Shown here: positions 1 to 10,342 of the stretch, piece by piece
How positions within the stretch are numbered: the stretch's first letter is position 1
How the letters are laid out: every line of letters starts with the position of its first letter
DNA from: Cotesia glomerata
Lineage: Eukaryota > Arthropoda > Insecta > Hymenoptera > Braconidae
DNA: 64,000 nt
Direction of reading: 5' to 3'
NCBI RefSeq assembly: GCF_020080835.1
Contig: NC_058163.1
Coordinates: forward strand, 1,394,818-1,458,817
Notes under the pieces: generated by a model
What the model was told of the DNA's origin: nothing
Databases searched by the model: none
The model's input: the letters and a program-made list of their open reading frames with translations, nothing else
Translations under genes and position numbers: made by a program

Positions 1-1356
1 TAGGTTCTTATAATTATTATAGATTTCTTTTGAAATCTCCTAGTGTAAAGAATGTCTATAAAAAAAAAAAAAAAAAAAATAGAAAGTTTAGATGAATAAT
101 TTGCTTCTACAGGTGATGGGTATTTTTTTTAGATTCCTTAAAGTAAAAATAGATGAGATTAAAAATTTACTTTTTAGTCAACAAGATTATTAATTGAGTC
201 AAAATAATATTTTATTAAGTATTTTTTATATTTTTTAATTTTCAAATTTGCCGCGCTTGGTATTAGCCGCCATTTTGTCAAATACCATTGAAAATCTCTT
301 TTTTTAATGATTTCTAATGAATTAGCCTTTTATAAAACAATTTTACGCAATAAAAACTTGAATAATTATTTTTCAAGTCTATTTTAACAAGCAAGTAATA
401 AATTTTTTATTCTAAAAAAAATTTAAATTAATAATCCCACTAGTTTTAAAAATTTGACTACTTTAAGTAGATCTTAAGTGTAACTTTTCAAAATAAATTT
501 TCTATAAGTCATTTTTAAATTTGCCGCTTTTAGTATTAGCCGCCATTTTGTGGCGCGGGAATTGCAGCCGCCATTTTGTCGAATCCTATCCAAAATCTCT
601 TTTTTTAATGATTTCTAATGAATTAGCCTTTTATAAACCAATTTTATGCAATAAAAACTTAAATAATTATTTTCTAAGTCAATTTTAACCAAAATTATTA
701 TTTCTAAAAGAAAATTTATTGATAATTCCACTAGTTTTAAAAATTATATTTTCTCGCGTTATCTCCTTAAGTCACTTTTTAAAATAAATCCTTCACAAAT
801 CATTTAAAAATTTGCCGCGCTTGGTATTAGCCGCCATTTTGTAACACGGGAATTGCAGCCGCCATTTTGTCGAATACTATCCACAATCTCTCTTTTTTTT
901 TTTTAATGATTTCTAATGAATTAGCCATTTATAAGCCAATTTTATGCAATAAAAACTTGAACAATTATTTTGTAAGTCAATTTTTTTTTTCTAATACAAA
1001 ATTTAAATTGATAATTCCACTAGTTTTAGAAAGTTTACTTTCTCGCGTCATCTCTTTAAGTTACTTTTTAAAATAAATTCTCTACAAATCATTTTCAAAT
1101 TTCCCGCGTTTGGAATTAGCCGCCATTTTGTGGCACGGGAATAGCAGCCGCCATTTTGTCGAATACTATCTAAAATCTCTTTTTTGTAATGATTTTTAAT
1201 GAATTAGCCTTTTATAAATCAATTTTACGCAATACAAACTTATTTTTTAAGTATGTTCTTTTTCTTAAACAAAATTTAAATTGATAATTCCACTAATTTT
1301 TAAAATTTGACTCTTTAAACTAATATAATATTAAATAAATGTGTTCATTTAATTAC
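1..1356. repeat. mle intron with about four tandem copies of a ~285-bp repeat
   Basis: No exon is visible. From about 240 to 1310 a unit of roughly 285 bp recurs. Each copy contains TTTGCCGCGCTTGG, GTATTAGCCGCCATTTTGT, a second GCCGCCATTTTGTCGAAT, TTTCTAATGAATTAGCC and a poorly conserved AT-rich tail with CCACTAGTTTTAA. Copies are centred near 270, 560, 850 and 1140. Two more copies lie in reverse orientation at 17405-17990, downstream of the glycosidase gene. Bases 83-145 resemble the reverse complement of 20041-20095 (shared ATTTGCTTCTACAGGTG). Confidence 0.75.
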
Positions 1357-4300
1357 CTTGGTAACATCTGGAGAAACTGGTTCAAAAACTTTCCTCTGAT
1401 CTTCTCTAGGAAGCTGCGAATGCAGCGGAATAATAACATATTTATTCCCTCCAAAAACAGGATGCTGTTGCAGATGTTTCATCAGCGCAAAAATTAAATT
1501 CCACCCTGGTAGGAACATAAGAACAGCTCCAGGAATTCCTTGCCTCCTGATGTACTCCAGGAGTGCCTCAATTAATTCAAAACTAATCTCCTTTTCCGAC
1601 AATTGGGCCATTGCATTTTTAGTGTGCTCAGAATAATCCGAGCTGACAAACTTGTTCATATTTTCCTCGGGCTCTGCGTCAGGAAGAGTATCATCAGGAT
1701 CCCTGGACTTGCGCTTCCTGGAGTCCATTGGCGGGACGAAATTGGTCAAATGAACGCAATCCTCCAGGAAATATTGCTGGACTGGGTAAGCACGACCGGG
1801 GACTTCAATAACAGGGCACTTGTTGAAGTAATCGCTGAAGAGAGTCGTGTCTATGGTCGCTGACATCAAGATGACCCTCAGGTCGGGGTAAGTGTGGACC
1901 ATATCACGAAGAAGGACCATTATAAAGTCAGAATTGACGTCTCGCTCGTGGATCTCGTCGACGATCACGTGAGAGACGCCTCGGAGTCCGCCTTCGAGTT
2001 TGCGGAGCAAAACTCCAACTGTGCAGAACATTACGCTGCCGTAGGGCCGCGGAAGCTGGGACTCGAATCTAACGCTGTAGCCTACGGACTGGCCTAGAGG
2101 CTCGCAGCGTTCCGCTGCTACTCGGTCGGAAACTGAGACCGCGGAAATTCGACGGGGCTGGGTTACTACTATGCTGCAGTAAGCGCCCTGCTCGGAGGCG
2201 ATGTAGTCGTCCAGGATAAACTGGCAGACTTGGGTGGTCTTTCCGCACCCGGTGTTTCCGCGGATTATTATCACTGGGTTCTCGTTTATTGCTGCCATTA
2301 TCTCGTTCTTCTTTGCGAAGACTGGGAGAGTGGAGCGCTCTTTCATGCTTTGCTTTAGCGAAGCATCCTTGTTAAAAAAAAAAAAAAATAAGAAAGTTGT
2401 AGAGTAATTTAGTGATATTTAAGGTAGTTTGGTCGTCGCAATCCGAGGTCAAATTAATAGATATTTTTTTTTATTTTTTGCAAGTGATCACTCGAAAAAT
2501 AGCATAAAATATAAAATTATTTCTAATCAGAATTTAATTGAATAAATTCAATTGATAATTATGGTTAAATAATTATAATAATATAACTATTAAAATATCA
2601 ACTGACAAGTACTGGGCTGTCACAAAACAATAAAAACTGTTATAGATTATGTAAGGTCAGTACTTAAAACAGTTGCTCACGGTGTTGTTTTATTGTTTAA
2701 ATTTGCAAATATTACTTCAATATATTAAATCTGCTATAATTTACGTGAACTTTTAATGTATGTTTAATAACAATTTATTTTAATGCAAAAAAACTTTATG
2801 ATTATATTTCAATTTCAAATTTGCCGCGCACCGAGAAGTCGCCATTTTTTCCCTAATAAAGATGGGGGAGTAATGTCTCCGACAAACAACAAAGATAGAA
2901 ACCAATTTTTGATATTAAAAAATTAATTAAATTAAAATTATGTGGTAAATCGTTATCAAATTTTGATAGAATATGTATGAAACATTGTTCTATCTATTGG
3001 AAAGTTTTTTTTATTGGGTCAAGTTGGCCGATTTTTTATAGATCCTCCATTTCCGGAGTTATTGAACAAAGACACTCATAAGAGATCGTGTATTTTCGCA
3101 TTACTTTAATTAATTATATCTCTTAAACGGTGTGGTAAACAATTCTGATTTTTTTTCTATAGATGTATTAAATCACAATCTTTCGAATGAATATAAAAAA
3201 ATATGGGGTCAAGTTGAAGTCATTTGGCACCCAAACTACCTTAAGCTAGTAGCCCCAATTATTGACTTTTTGAAGGATTTTTGGATTATTTATAGCCATG
3301 TTAATTTTTTACCGTAGCCACGTGAGTAAGTTACGAAACAGGTAATGCAACTGAACAGGGTTCGATTCCCAGTGTCGTTAAAATAATTTTTTTTTTTTTT
3401 AATTTATAATTATTTTATGCTAGTGTTAAATTTATTTATAAATAATTTATAAGATAAAAGCCCCAATTATTTACAGGGGTTTAAATATTGACACCCTAAA
3501 TTATTTTTAAATATATTTAATCATCTGTAATAAGAATAACTATCATATAAATTTTTATTAAATTCTAATTAATTAAAAAATTGAAAAAAATTACTGTCAG
3601 TTAATATTAAATATTAATTATTAAAAAATAAAGTTAGCACCTTCAAACTCGCTTACGAGCGTCTATTTTCTTAACAACTTTGGTTAGGAAAGCATTTTTT
3701 TTTAATGCTGTTTAAATTAATTTCTTCGTCTAATTATATGATCTTTTTTTTTTTTTAATTAACAATATATGAAAAATTTATAAAATTGAATAATCGAAAT
3801 TAATTATATGCTTTATAATATTTAAATAATGGGTGTCAATAACTAGTTGATAATTTTCAAGTTGAATCTCATATTGACAGCCAGTCGACAGCGCTATCAC
3901 GCCTTTTTTTTACTTTAATTTAAAAAATTAACTGTAAGAGTTTGAACTCTTCTGATTAAATAAATTATTTTTAAATTAATTTTTATATTTTTAATAGTAA
4001 TTAATCATTTATGGAAATTATTATTAATAAACTTTAATAATATTGATTACTTGATAATAAGTTTGGATAAATAAGAATAAGCTGATGATTCTAGGCATGC
4101 TTAGTATAGGTGTCAATAATTGGGGCTAAGGTATGTCAATAATTAGATCAATCAGCTTTTTAACCTGTCAATAATTGGTGTCTCCGGATACTCTATTTAA
4201 TTATTTAAAATTAATTAGTAAATATCAGTGATTATGATTTTAAAAAAAGAAATTGATTAGTAAAAACATTACTTGAGACATTACCACAAACAAAATTCAA

Positions 4301-6396
4301 CGATATTGATATTTGATTGCTTAAAAAAAATTAAATCATATTGTCTCTAATAGTGTCAATAATTGGGGCTTTTACCTTTGTGAATTTTAATAAAAATAGT
4401 TGTAATAGAGACATTTAAATTTTTTAATTACATACCTGCAACTGACGCTCCCGTTGGTCCTTCATCATGTCAACAGAAAGAGTATCCAGCGGAGTAGTAG
4501 CGAGAGGTCCTTCATCAATGTTACAATTAATCCAAGGGTTCCAATTGGGTTGAGGCGGCGACCAAGAGACTACTCCCGCAGGCTGGGGGTTTGAAGAAAT
4601 AAAATCATTCAGCACGTGATCAGTCACCAGAGAAATCCCGGGCTTGGCCTCCGGGTTCTGGGTTCCTGGTTCTATTTTTTCCGGCATAGGAGGGCGGCGA
4701 ACATCAACGGGCTTCACATCCAAGCCGTTAAGGACTTCGTAGACCTTGTCGATTAGCTCCGGGGAGATTTTCACCGGGTAAGGCTTCATTTGCTGAGTTT
4801 CACGGGTCTTTTTCAGAGTTCCTGAGAAAGGCTCGATCACTCCCAAGTGGTACAATTGACGTACTAAAGACAGAGCGCAGCTTTTTGAAGCTGTTTGCTT
4901 GTTTGATGCTGTTTCTCGACCGGTTATGTCTGAAATTTTTATTTGAAAAAATATTATTAATAATATTTATTTATCTTTAATGACGTTTATTTATTTTATT
5001 TATCTTTAATGACAAATTTAGATATTAATTGAGGATAATTTGTTTATGCCTAGAAGGAAATACAGGCTAACAATATTTAGGATTAAAATTTAGAGAAAAA
5101 TTGCTGGATTAGACTGAACAGCCAATGAATTAAAAAAAATATAAATTATTAATGATGTTTATTTATCCTATTGTTATTCTTTCTTTAATTTTAATTAAGT
5201 AATAATTTTTTGTTCTAGTAAATAAATTTTAATTCATAAAATAATAAATAATTATAAAATATATTAAAATAAATTTTTTAATTATTAAATAATGACATTT
5301 GTTAAAATGCACTGTACTTTCTTAAATATTAACAATTTTAAAGATATAAGCTCATCCCGATGTTACACTCATCAAGAGCTTTCATTTGAGTGGCCACATG
5401 ACATTTTTTATATATTTTATATATATGGTATTTGTAAAAGATATAAATATATAAAATATATGAAAAGTTGATGTGGGTACTCAAATGAAAGGTCTCGATA
5501 AGTGTAACATCGGGATGAGCTTATTTCTTTAAAAATGTCGATAGTTCACAAGATATAAGGGCATTTCTTAATTATTGACATTTTTTAAGATATAAATTCA
5601 TTTCGATGTTACACTCATCGAGACCTTTCATTCAAGTACCCACATGGCATCTTTTATATATTTTATATATATAGTATATATAATATATATAAATATATAA
5701 AATATATGAAAAATTGATGTGGGTACTCAAATGAAAGATCTTGAAGAGTGTAACATCGGGATGAGCTTTATATCTTTAAAAATGTCAACAGTTCTCAAAA
5801 TACAAGATAATTTCTTAATTATTGACATCTTTAAAGATATAAACTCATTTCGATGTTATACTCATCGAGACCTTTCATTTGAGTACCCACATGCATTCTT
5901 CATATATTTTTCATATATACATATATATAAATATATGAAAAATTGATGTGGGTACTCAAATGAAAGGTCTTGATGAATGTAATATCGGAATGAGCTTATA
6001 TCTTTAAAAATGTCAATAGTTCACAAGATACAATGTCTTTTCTTAATTATTGACATTTTTTATGATATAAACTCATTTTTAAGATACACTCATCGAGATC
6101 TTTCATTCAAGTACCCACATGCATTTTTGATATATTTTTCATATATGGTATTGGTGAAATATATAAATATATAAAATATATGAAAAATTGATGTGTGTAC
6201 TCAAATGAAAGGTCTCGATGAGTGTAACATCGGGATGAGCTTATATATTTAAAAATGTCAACAGTTCTCAAGATACAAGGTAATTTCTTAATTATTGACA
6301 TTTTTAAAGATATAAACTCACTTCGATGTTATACTCATCAAGACCTTTCATTTGAATACCCACATCAATTTTTCATATATTTCATAAATTTATACA

Positions 6397-6472
<76 letters not shown>

Positions 6473-8195
6473 GAAAAATATATCAAAAATGCATGTGGGT
6501 ACTCAAATGAAAGGTCTCGATGAGTGTAACATCAAGATGAGCTTATTTTTTTAAAAATGTCAATAGTTCACAAGATACAAGGTCATTTCTTAATTATGTA
6601 TCTGGAAATAGAACATTTTCAAATGCAGCCTAAATCTTTATTTTCTTCTTAATCTCCTCATAATATAGATTATTAATTATACTGTTCAAATCCTTGAAGC
6701 TAACTTTATGATCATGTGTATAATACATGCATTTACTAAATTATAAAACTCATATAATATCCTGGATTTCTAGCTGATTCATGATATAAGCATATTATGT
6801 ACAATTCTTTCTGCGACTTATATGTAATACTGTTTAAAAAAATATTAACGATGTATCTTCTTAATTATTATATTTTGTATTGAACTCTAATACGTCAATA
6901 ATTATAATTATAATAAGTTGGGTTCAATGTTTGTAATAAAATAAATAAATAAATAAATGTGTACTTGATAACTTACTTCTTCCCAATTGCTTCACATAAA
7001 TAGTCATCTCAGCCATAAAGCTCCTGTAAAAAAAAGTAATAATCCAATTAAATCAGAATATTTTTAATAAATATAAAAATTAAAAAGCGGTAAATTTTTA
7101 AGTAAAATAATAAAACTCACCCATCGGATGAATTACAATCCAAGACGACCTTGAAGTACACAATAATCATGGATATCTTCACCATCATCAAAGCTAGTGT
7201 TGATATTTTTCAATACAAGCTTTGATTAAAATGACATGATAAGACAATTTAACTATCAGCAAAATTCATTGATACAAAAAGTATTAATGAGCCAGCTGAC
7301 CAAATAAATAAATATTTCCATTTGTTTGTTCAGTTTATAGTGTACTCCAAAATAGTCTTGCTAAAAATTCCGACAAAACTAAATACTAAATCACGAAGAT
7401 TTTATTAAACCGTACCTAGTGTGATCGGGACCAACGGGCGTATACTTATAGTCGGTATTAATTTTGTTGCTTTGCATAAACTGGTGGAGCTTCGACTTGG
7501 CGTTCTCGATGGTCCAATTCCCGTGGATCGCAGCGTTGACATCCAGATCCTCGGCTTCCTCGACGCGCTTCTGGTCGGCGATCCGGTCCATGTAAGTGTA
7601 GTTGGACTCTCCGCGGTCGTTGTAAGGTCTGTAGGCTTGACCGATGTCGTTCGGGCCCATTCCGTCCTGGAAGACTGATCTTTGAGGGCCTGGCGCTGGA
7701 CCTGGACCTTGTGCTGGGCCAGGAGCTGGACCAGCTCCTGCTTCCAATCCGGTTGGACCAATGTCTCCAGGGACATCATTTGCAGCCACGTGACCTGTTC
7801 GTACCAGGTAGTTGATGAAGTCTCGGGATGCGTTGCCCTGCGCGTCTTTTTTGTTAGTGGAGTTTCCCACTGCGACGTAGTCGAAACCGTTTACTCGCAG
7901 CTCGCAGAGGAAACGTTGGCGATGCTTTAGACCTAGGTGAAAATTAAAAAAAATTTTTTTTATGATCTCTAGAAACTTAAATAAGAAATGATCCTGTATC
8001 TTGTAAACTATTGACATTTTTAAAGATATAAGCTCATCCTGATGTTACACTCATCGATACCTTTCATTTGAGTACCCACATCAATTTTTCATATATTTTA
8101 TATATTTATATATTTCATAAATATCATATATATATATATATATATGTATACTAGAAATTATTCACATGGTAAGACAACGTTTGCCGGGTCAGCTA

Positions 8196-8293
<98 letters not shown>

Positions 8294-9295
8294 CATATAG
8301 GTACTCAAATGAAAGCTCTTGATGAGTGTAACATCAGGATGAGTTTATATCTTAATAAATGTCAATAATTAAGAAATGACGTTGTATTTTGTCAACTATT
8401 GACATTTTTTAAGATATAAACTCATCCTGATGTAACACTCATCGAGACCTTTCATTTGAGTACCCACATGACATTTTCTATATATTTCATATTTATGGTA
8501 TTTGTCAAATATATAAATATATAAAATATATGAAAAATTGATGTGGGTACTCAAATAAAAGGTCTTGATGAATGTAACACTAGGATGAGCTTATATTTTA
8601 CAAAATGTCAATAGTTCTCAAGATACAATGTCATTACTCAGTAATTGACATTTTTTAAGATATAAATTCATTTTTAAGTTATATTCATCGAGACCTTTCA
8701 TTTGAGTACCCACTTGCATTTTTGATATATTTTTCATATATACATATATATATAATATATAAAATATATGAAAAATTGATGTGGGTACTCAAATGAAAAC
8801 TCTTGTTTAGCGTAACATCGGGATGAGCTTATATCTTTAAAAACATCAATATTTAAGAAAGTACAGTGCAATTTAACAAAATTAATTATTTAATAGAGCA
8901 AAATTTTATTTATTTATAGTTTACAACTCACGGCAGTCACATAGTGACTGCAAGATTGATAGTTTTTAATTTTTAATAAATTTCTCAGCTGATTTTAGTA
9001 TTATAAAAAAAAATTAATAAAATTTAAGTTAGCTAACAGTTATAAATTTCTATAATTTTTTTATTAAAAAAAAATTTAGTTTGTCAAAAATCTCAAGTGC
9101 AATTTAAAAAAAAAAATATGTTTTAGCTTCAATTAAATAAGTTAAAAAAAAAACTGTTAGCTAATTTTAGTATTATATTTCAATAATTAATATAATAATT
9201 AAAATATTTATCTTACCTGTAGGTCTGACATCAAACTGAGGCTCCTTGCCATTTTTAGTGCACCATTGATGCAAAAATGATTTAATATCACCCAT
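1357..9295 (-). CDS. mle: Maleless / DHX9-type DEIH-box RNA helicase, N-terminal 716 residues
   Basis: An ATP-dependent helicase of double-stranded RNA and RNA:DNA hybrids; in flies MLE is part of the dosage-compensation complex, and DHX9 acts in nuclear RNA processing. Five coding exons, read from high to low coordinates, join in phase: 9295-9217, 7932-7416, 7023-6977, 4929-4436, 2367-1357. The start MGDIKSFLHQW matches the family start. The first dsRNA-binding domain spans exons 1-2 (to about residue 70, with GNSTNKKDAQ). A Gly/Pro/Ala-rich linker follows, then the second dsRNA-binding domain over exons 2-4 (residues about 165-250). Exon 5 carries the helicase core: Walker A GNTGCGKTT near residue 416, DEIH near 516 and SAT near 548. 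The remaining roughly 570 residues (rest of RecA2, HA2/OB and RGG tail) should lie left of position 1, because exon 5 ends in a clean donor (AAG|GTAATT) and no further exon is seen in 1-1356. Introns 1 and 3 hold palindromic repeat arrays. Confidence 0.95.
2400..3300. other. mle intron 4, AT-rich, no gene seen
   Basis: Intronic sequence between exons 5 and 4. A diverged GCCGC...CGCCATTTT motif at about 2820-2850 recalls the tandem repeat at the left edge. A stretch at 2880-3300 (TCCGGAGTTATTGAACAAAG and similar) looks like an old repeat. A short open frame at 3132-3317 has no recognisable domain and is not called as a gene. Confidence 0.4.
3303..3385 (+). repeat. tRNA-like remnant or SINE head with a B-box
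   Basis: GGGTTCGATTCCCAG at about 3358-3372 fits the T-arm and B-box of a tRNA, with an A-box-like TAGCCACGTGAGTAAG about 45 bases upstream. The T-stem has one mismatch. The seven bases after it do not pair with those before the A-box, so this is not a functional tRNA. A T-run follows at 3387. It is either a tRNA pseudogene or the head of a tRNA-derived SINE. Confidence 0.35.
3457..4372. mobile_element. 0.9-kb TIR element with iterated CAATTATTGAC motif
   Basis: Inverted ends AAAGCCCCAATTATT / AATAATTGGGGCTTT, flanked by TA at 3455-3456 and 4373-4374. If the right-hand reading AGGTAAAAGCCCC is the true end, the left end has one substitution. The core TGTCAATAATTGG recurs inside at about 4105-4180 (three copies), and CCCCAATTATTGAC also lies just outside at about 3253. 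No coding capacity. It sits in mle intron 4. Confidence 0.65.
5283..6600. repeat. Palindromic ~245-bp unit array in mle intron 3 (5 units)
   Basis: About five head-to-tail units. Each is an inverted repeat of roughly 95-bp arms. The left arm runs from GACATTTTTAAAGATATAA through GATGTTACACTCATCGAGA to TTTGAGTACCCACAT; the AT-rich centre is TTTTTCATATATTTTATATA; the right arm is the reverse complement. A ~40-bp linker (CAATAGTTCACAAGATACAA and on) joins units. The left end is AATGCACTGTACTTTCTTAA and the right end is near TTAATTATGTATCTGG. The last unit has a long (TA)n run at its centre (about 6400-6470). Confidence 0.9.
6398..6470. repeat. (TA)n microsatellite
   Basis: About 35 TA dinucleotides in the loop centre of the last palindromic unit, consistent with expansion of the unit's natural TATATA centre. 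Confidence 0.9.
7985..8950. repeat. Palindromic ~245-bp unit array in mle intron 1, with terminal hairpin
   Basis: Three to four units of the same inverted-repeat family, starting 50 bases beyond the exon-2 acceptor. The first is interrupted near 8140-8290 by (TA)n runs and a short foreign piece (TTGCCGGGTCAGCTAG). The array ends with GTACAGTGCAATTTAAC. About 60 bases further lies the palindrome GCAGTCACATAGTGACTGC (about 8935), which also borders the array at 45900. Confidence 0.85.
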
Positions 9296-10342
9296 TTTGA
9301 CAATAGTTAGTCAAAATTTTATTATTTTTTTAGTTCTAATAAAATCTGAAAGCTAATTTTTTATCAGTAATTAGTATTAATACAATTAAAATTGTTAAGT
9401 AAAGAATGACTCTGATCAGTACTAAAAAAAGACGCTCTTTTGTTTTTGGTTAGAAATTTATATAAAAAATGTCGATCAATATAAATTAGTTACTAAAACT
9501 ACCACCAGGTGGCGGTAAGGTACAATTTTAAATTCAAAAGACCTTGAAAAACTTTCTAATGAATGAAAATTAAATCATAATTTTATTAGATGTAATTTGA
9601 CAGCTGATACAATTTTATTTTTTTTTTTTTAATGAAAATAATTTTTTTTTTTTTAATTATTATTAAACAATAATAGTTGGATAAAAAAAATTAAATAAAT
9701 TAATGTAAGCACTTTTAAAACTGTCAAAATAATATATTATTTTAAAAAATATAAATGATATTAAAGTTAGCTGTCACTTGACTATTTTTTAATTTTATTT
9801 AATAAAATTAATTTTAAAAAATTGCATTTTTTATTTATTAAAATTTCTAAATATCCATTTTTTTTATGCAGCAATTTATTTATTACAAGAATTATTAAAA
9901 TAATTAAAAATCGGCTAAATTAATTTTCATAAATTGTAAATAAATAAATAAAAAAGTATAATTTAAAAAAAAAGATGGAAAATTATCTGAAGTAATAAAA
10001 AAAAAAATCTAAATGTTTTTTGTGTCAACAATAATAATATTCTAAAGATAAAAATAACTTACCGCAAAACAATGAAAGTAATGATGGATAACATATATGA
10101 AGAAAATAATGATTGTAATGTAACAAGAAGTAATTCATTAGCTCCCACTCGCGACTGACATATTATCCAATAATGTTGTCTCTCTCTGATCATCCGCATC
10201 CGTAGTTTAAGTTGATAGTTGTCTTCTGAATCACGCATTTGATTCTGAAAAAAAAAACAAGTTATTTATTTTATAAAAAAAAAATGAAAATTTAAAAGTA
10301 TTATTTGGTGAATTTTTAGTGATTTTTTGCAATACCGGTGAA
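9296..10342. promoter_or_regulatory. Head-to-head interval between mle and the glycosidase gene
   Basis: About 1.05 kb separates two divergent start codons, so both promoters probably lie here or in further upstream exons. The interval holds AT-rich inverted repeats of the GTTAGC family (about 9760-9930) and a minus-strand exon (10063-10244, listed separately). TAGCTTTCAG at 9344-9353 on the minus strand is a good acceptor for an mle 5' UTR exon just before the start codon. No clear TATA box was identified. Confidence 0.4.
10063..10244 (-). CDS. Unassigned minus-strand exon, possibly an upstream ORF of mle
   Basis: On the minus strand a polypyrimidine tract ending TTTTTCAG precedes 10244, and a consensus donor GCG|GTAAGT follows 10063. 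The 182-nt block is open in one frame. From an ATG at 10238 it reads MRDSEDNYQLKLRMRMIRER, continues with QHYWIICQSRVGANELLL, and ends in a hydrophobic stretch (SYMLSIITFIVL) that could be one membrane span. It does not resemble a family I know. If spliced to the acceptor at 9344, the frame would stop after two codons, about 35 bases before the mle ATG. It would then be a roughly 60-codon upstream ORF on the mle transcript. It could instead belong to a separate small gene. The splice signals are seen; the assignment is inference. Confidence 0.45.

Noticed and set aside
1603..2097. Plus-strand open frames across the mle helicase exon
   Set aside because: They are antisense to an exon with clear Walker A, DEIH and SAT motifs and have no domain of their own.
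5719..6554. Open frames inside the palindromic arrays
   Set aside because: They are the repeat unit translated, with poly(IY) from TATA runs; the same frames recur in every unit with changes that do not preserve the protein.
7405..7930. Other frames over the Gly/Pro-rich mle exon
   Set aside because: Low-complexity, GC-richer coding sequence keeps several frames open; only the dsRNA-binding frame matches a family and joins its neighbours in phase.
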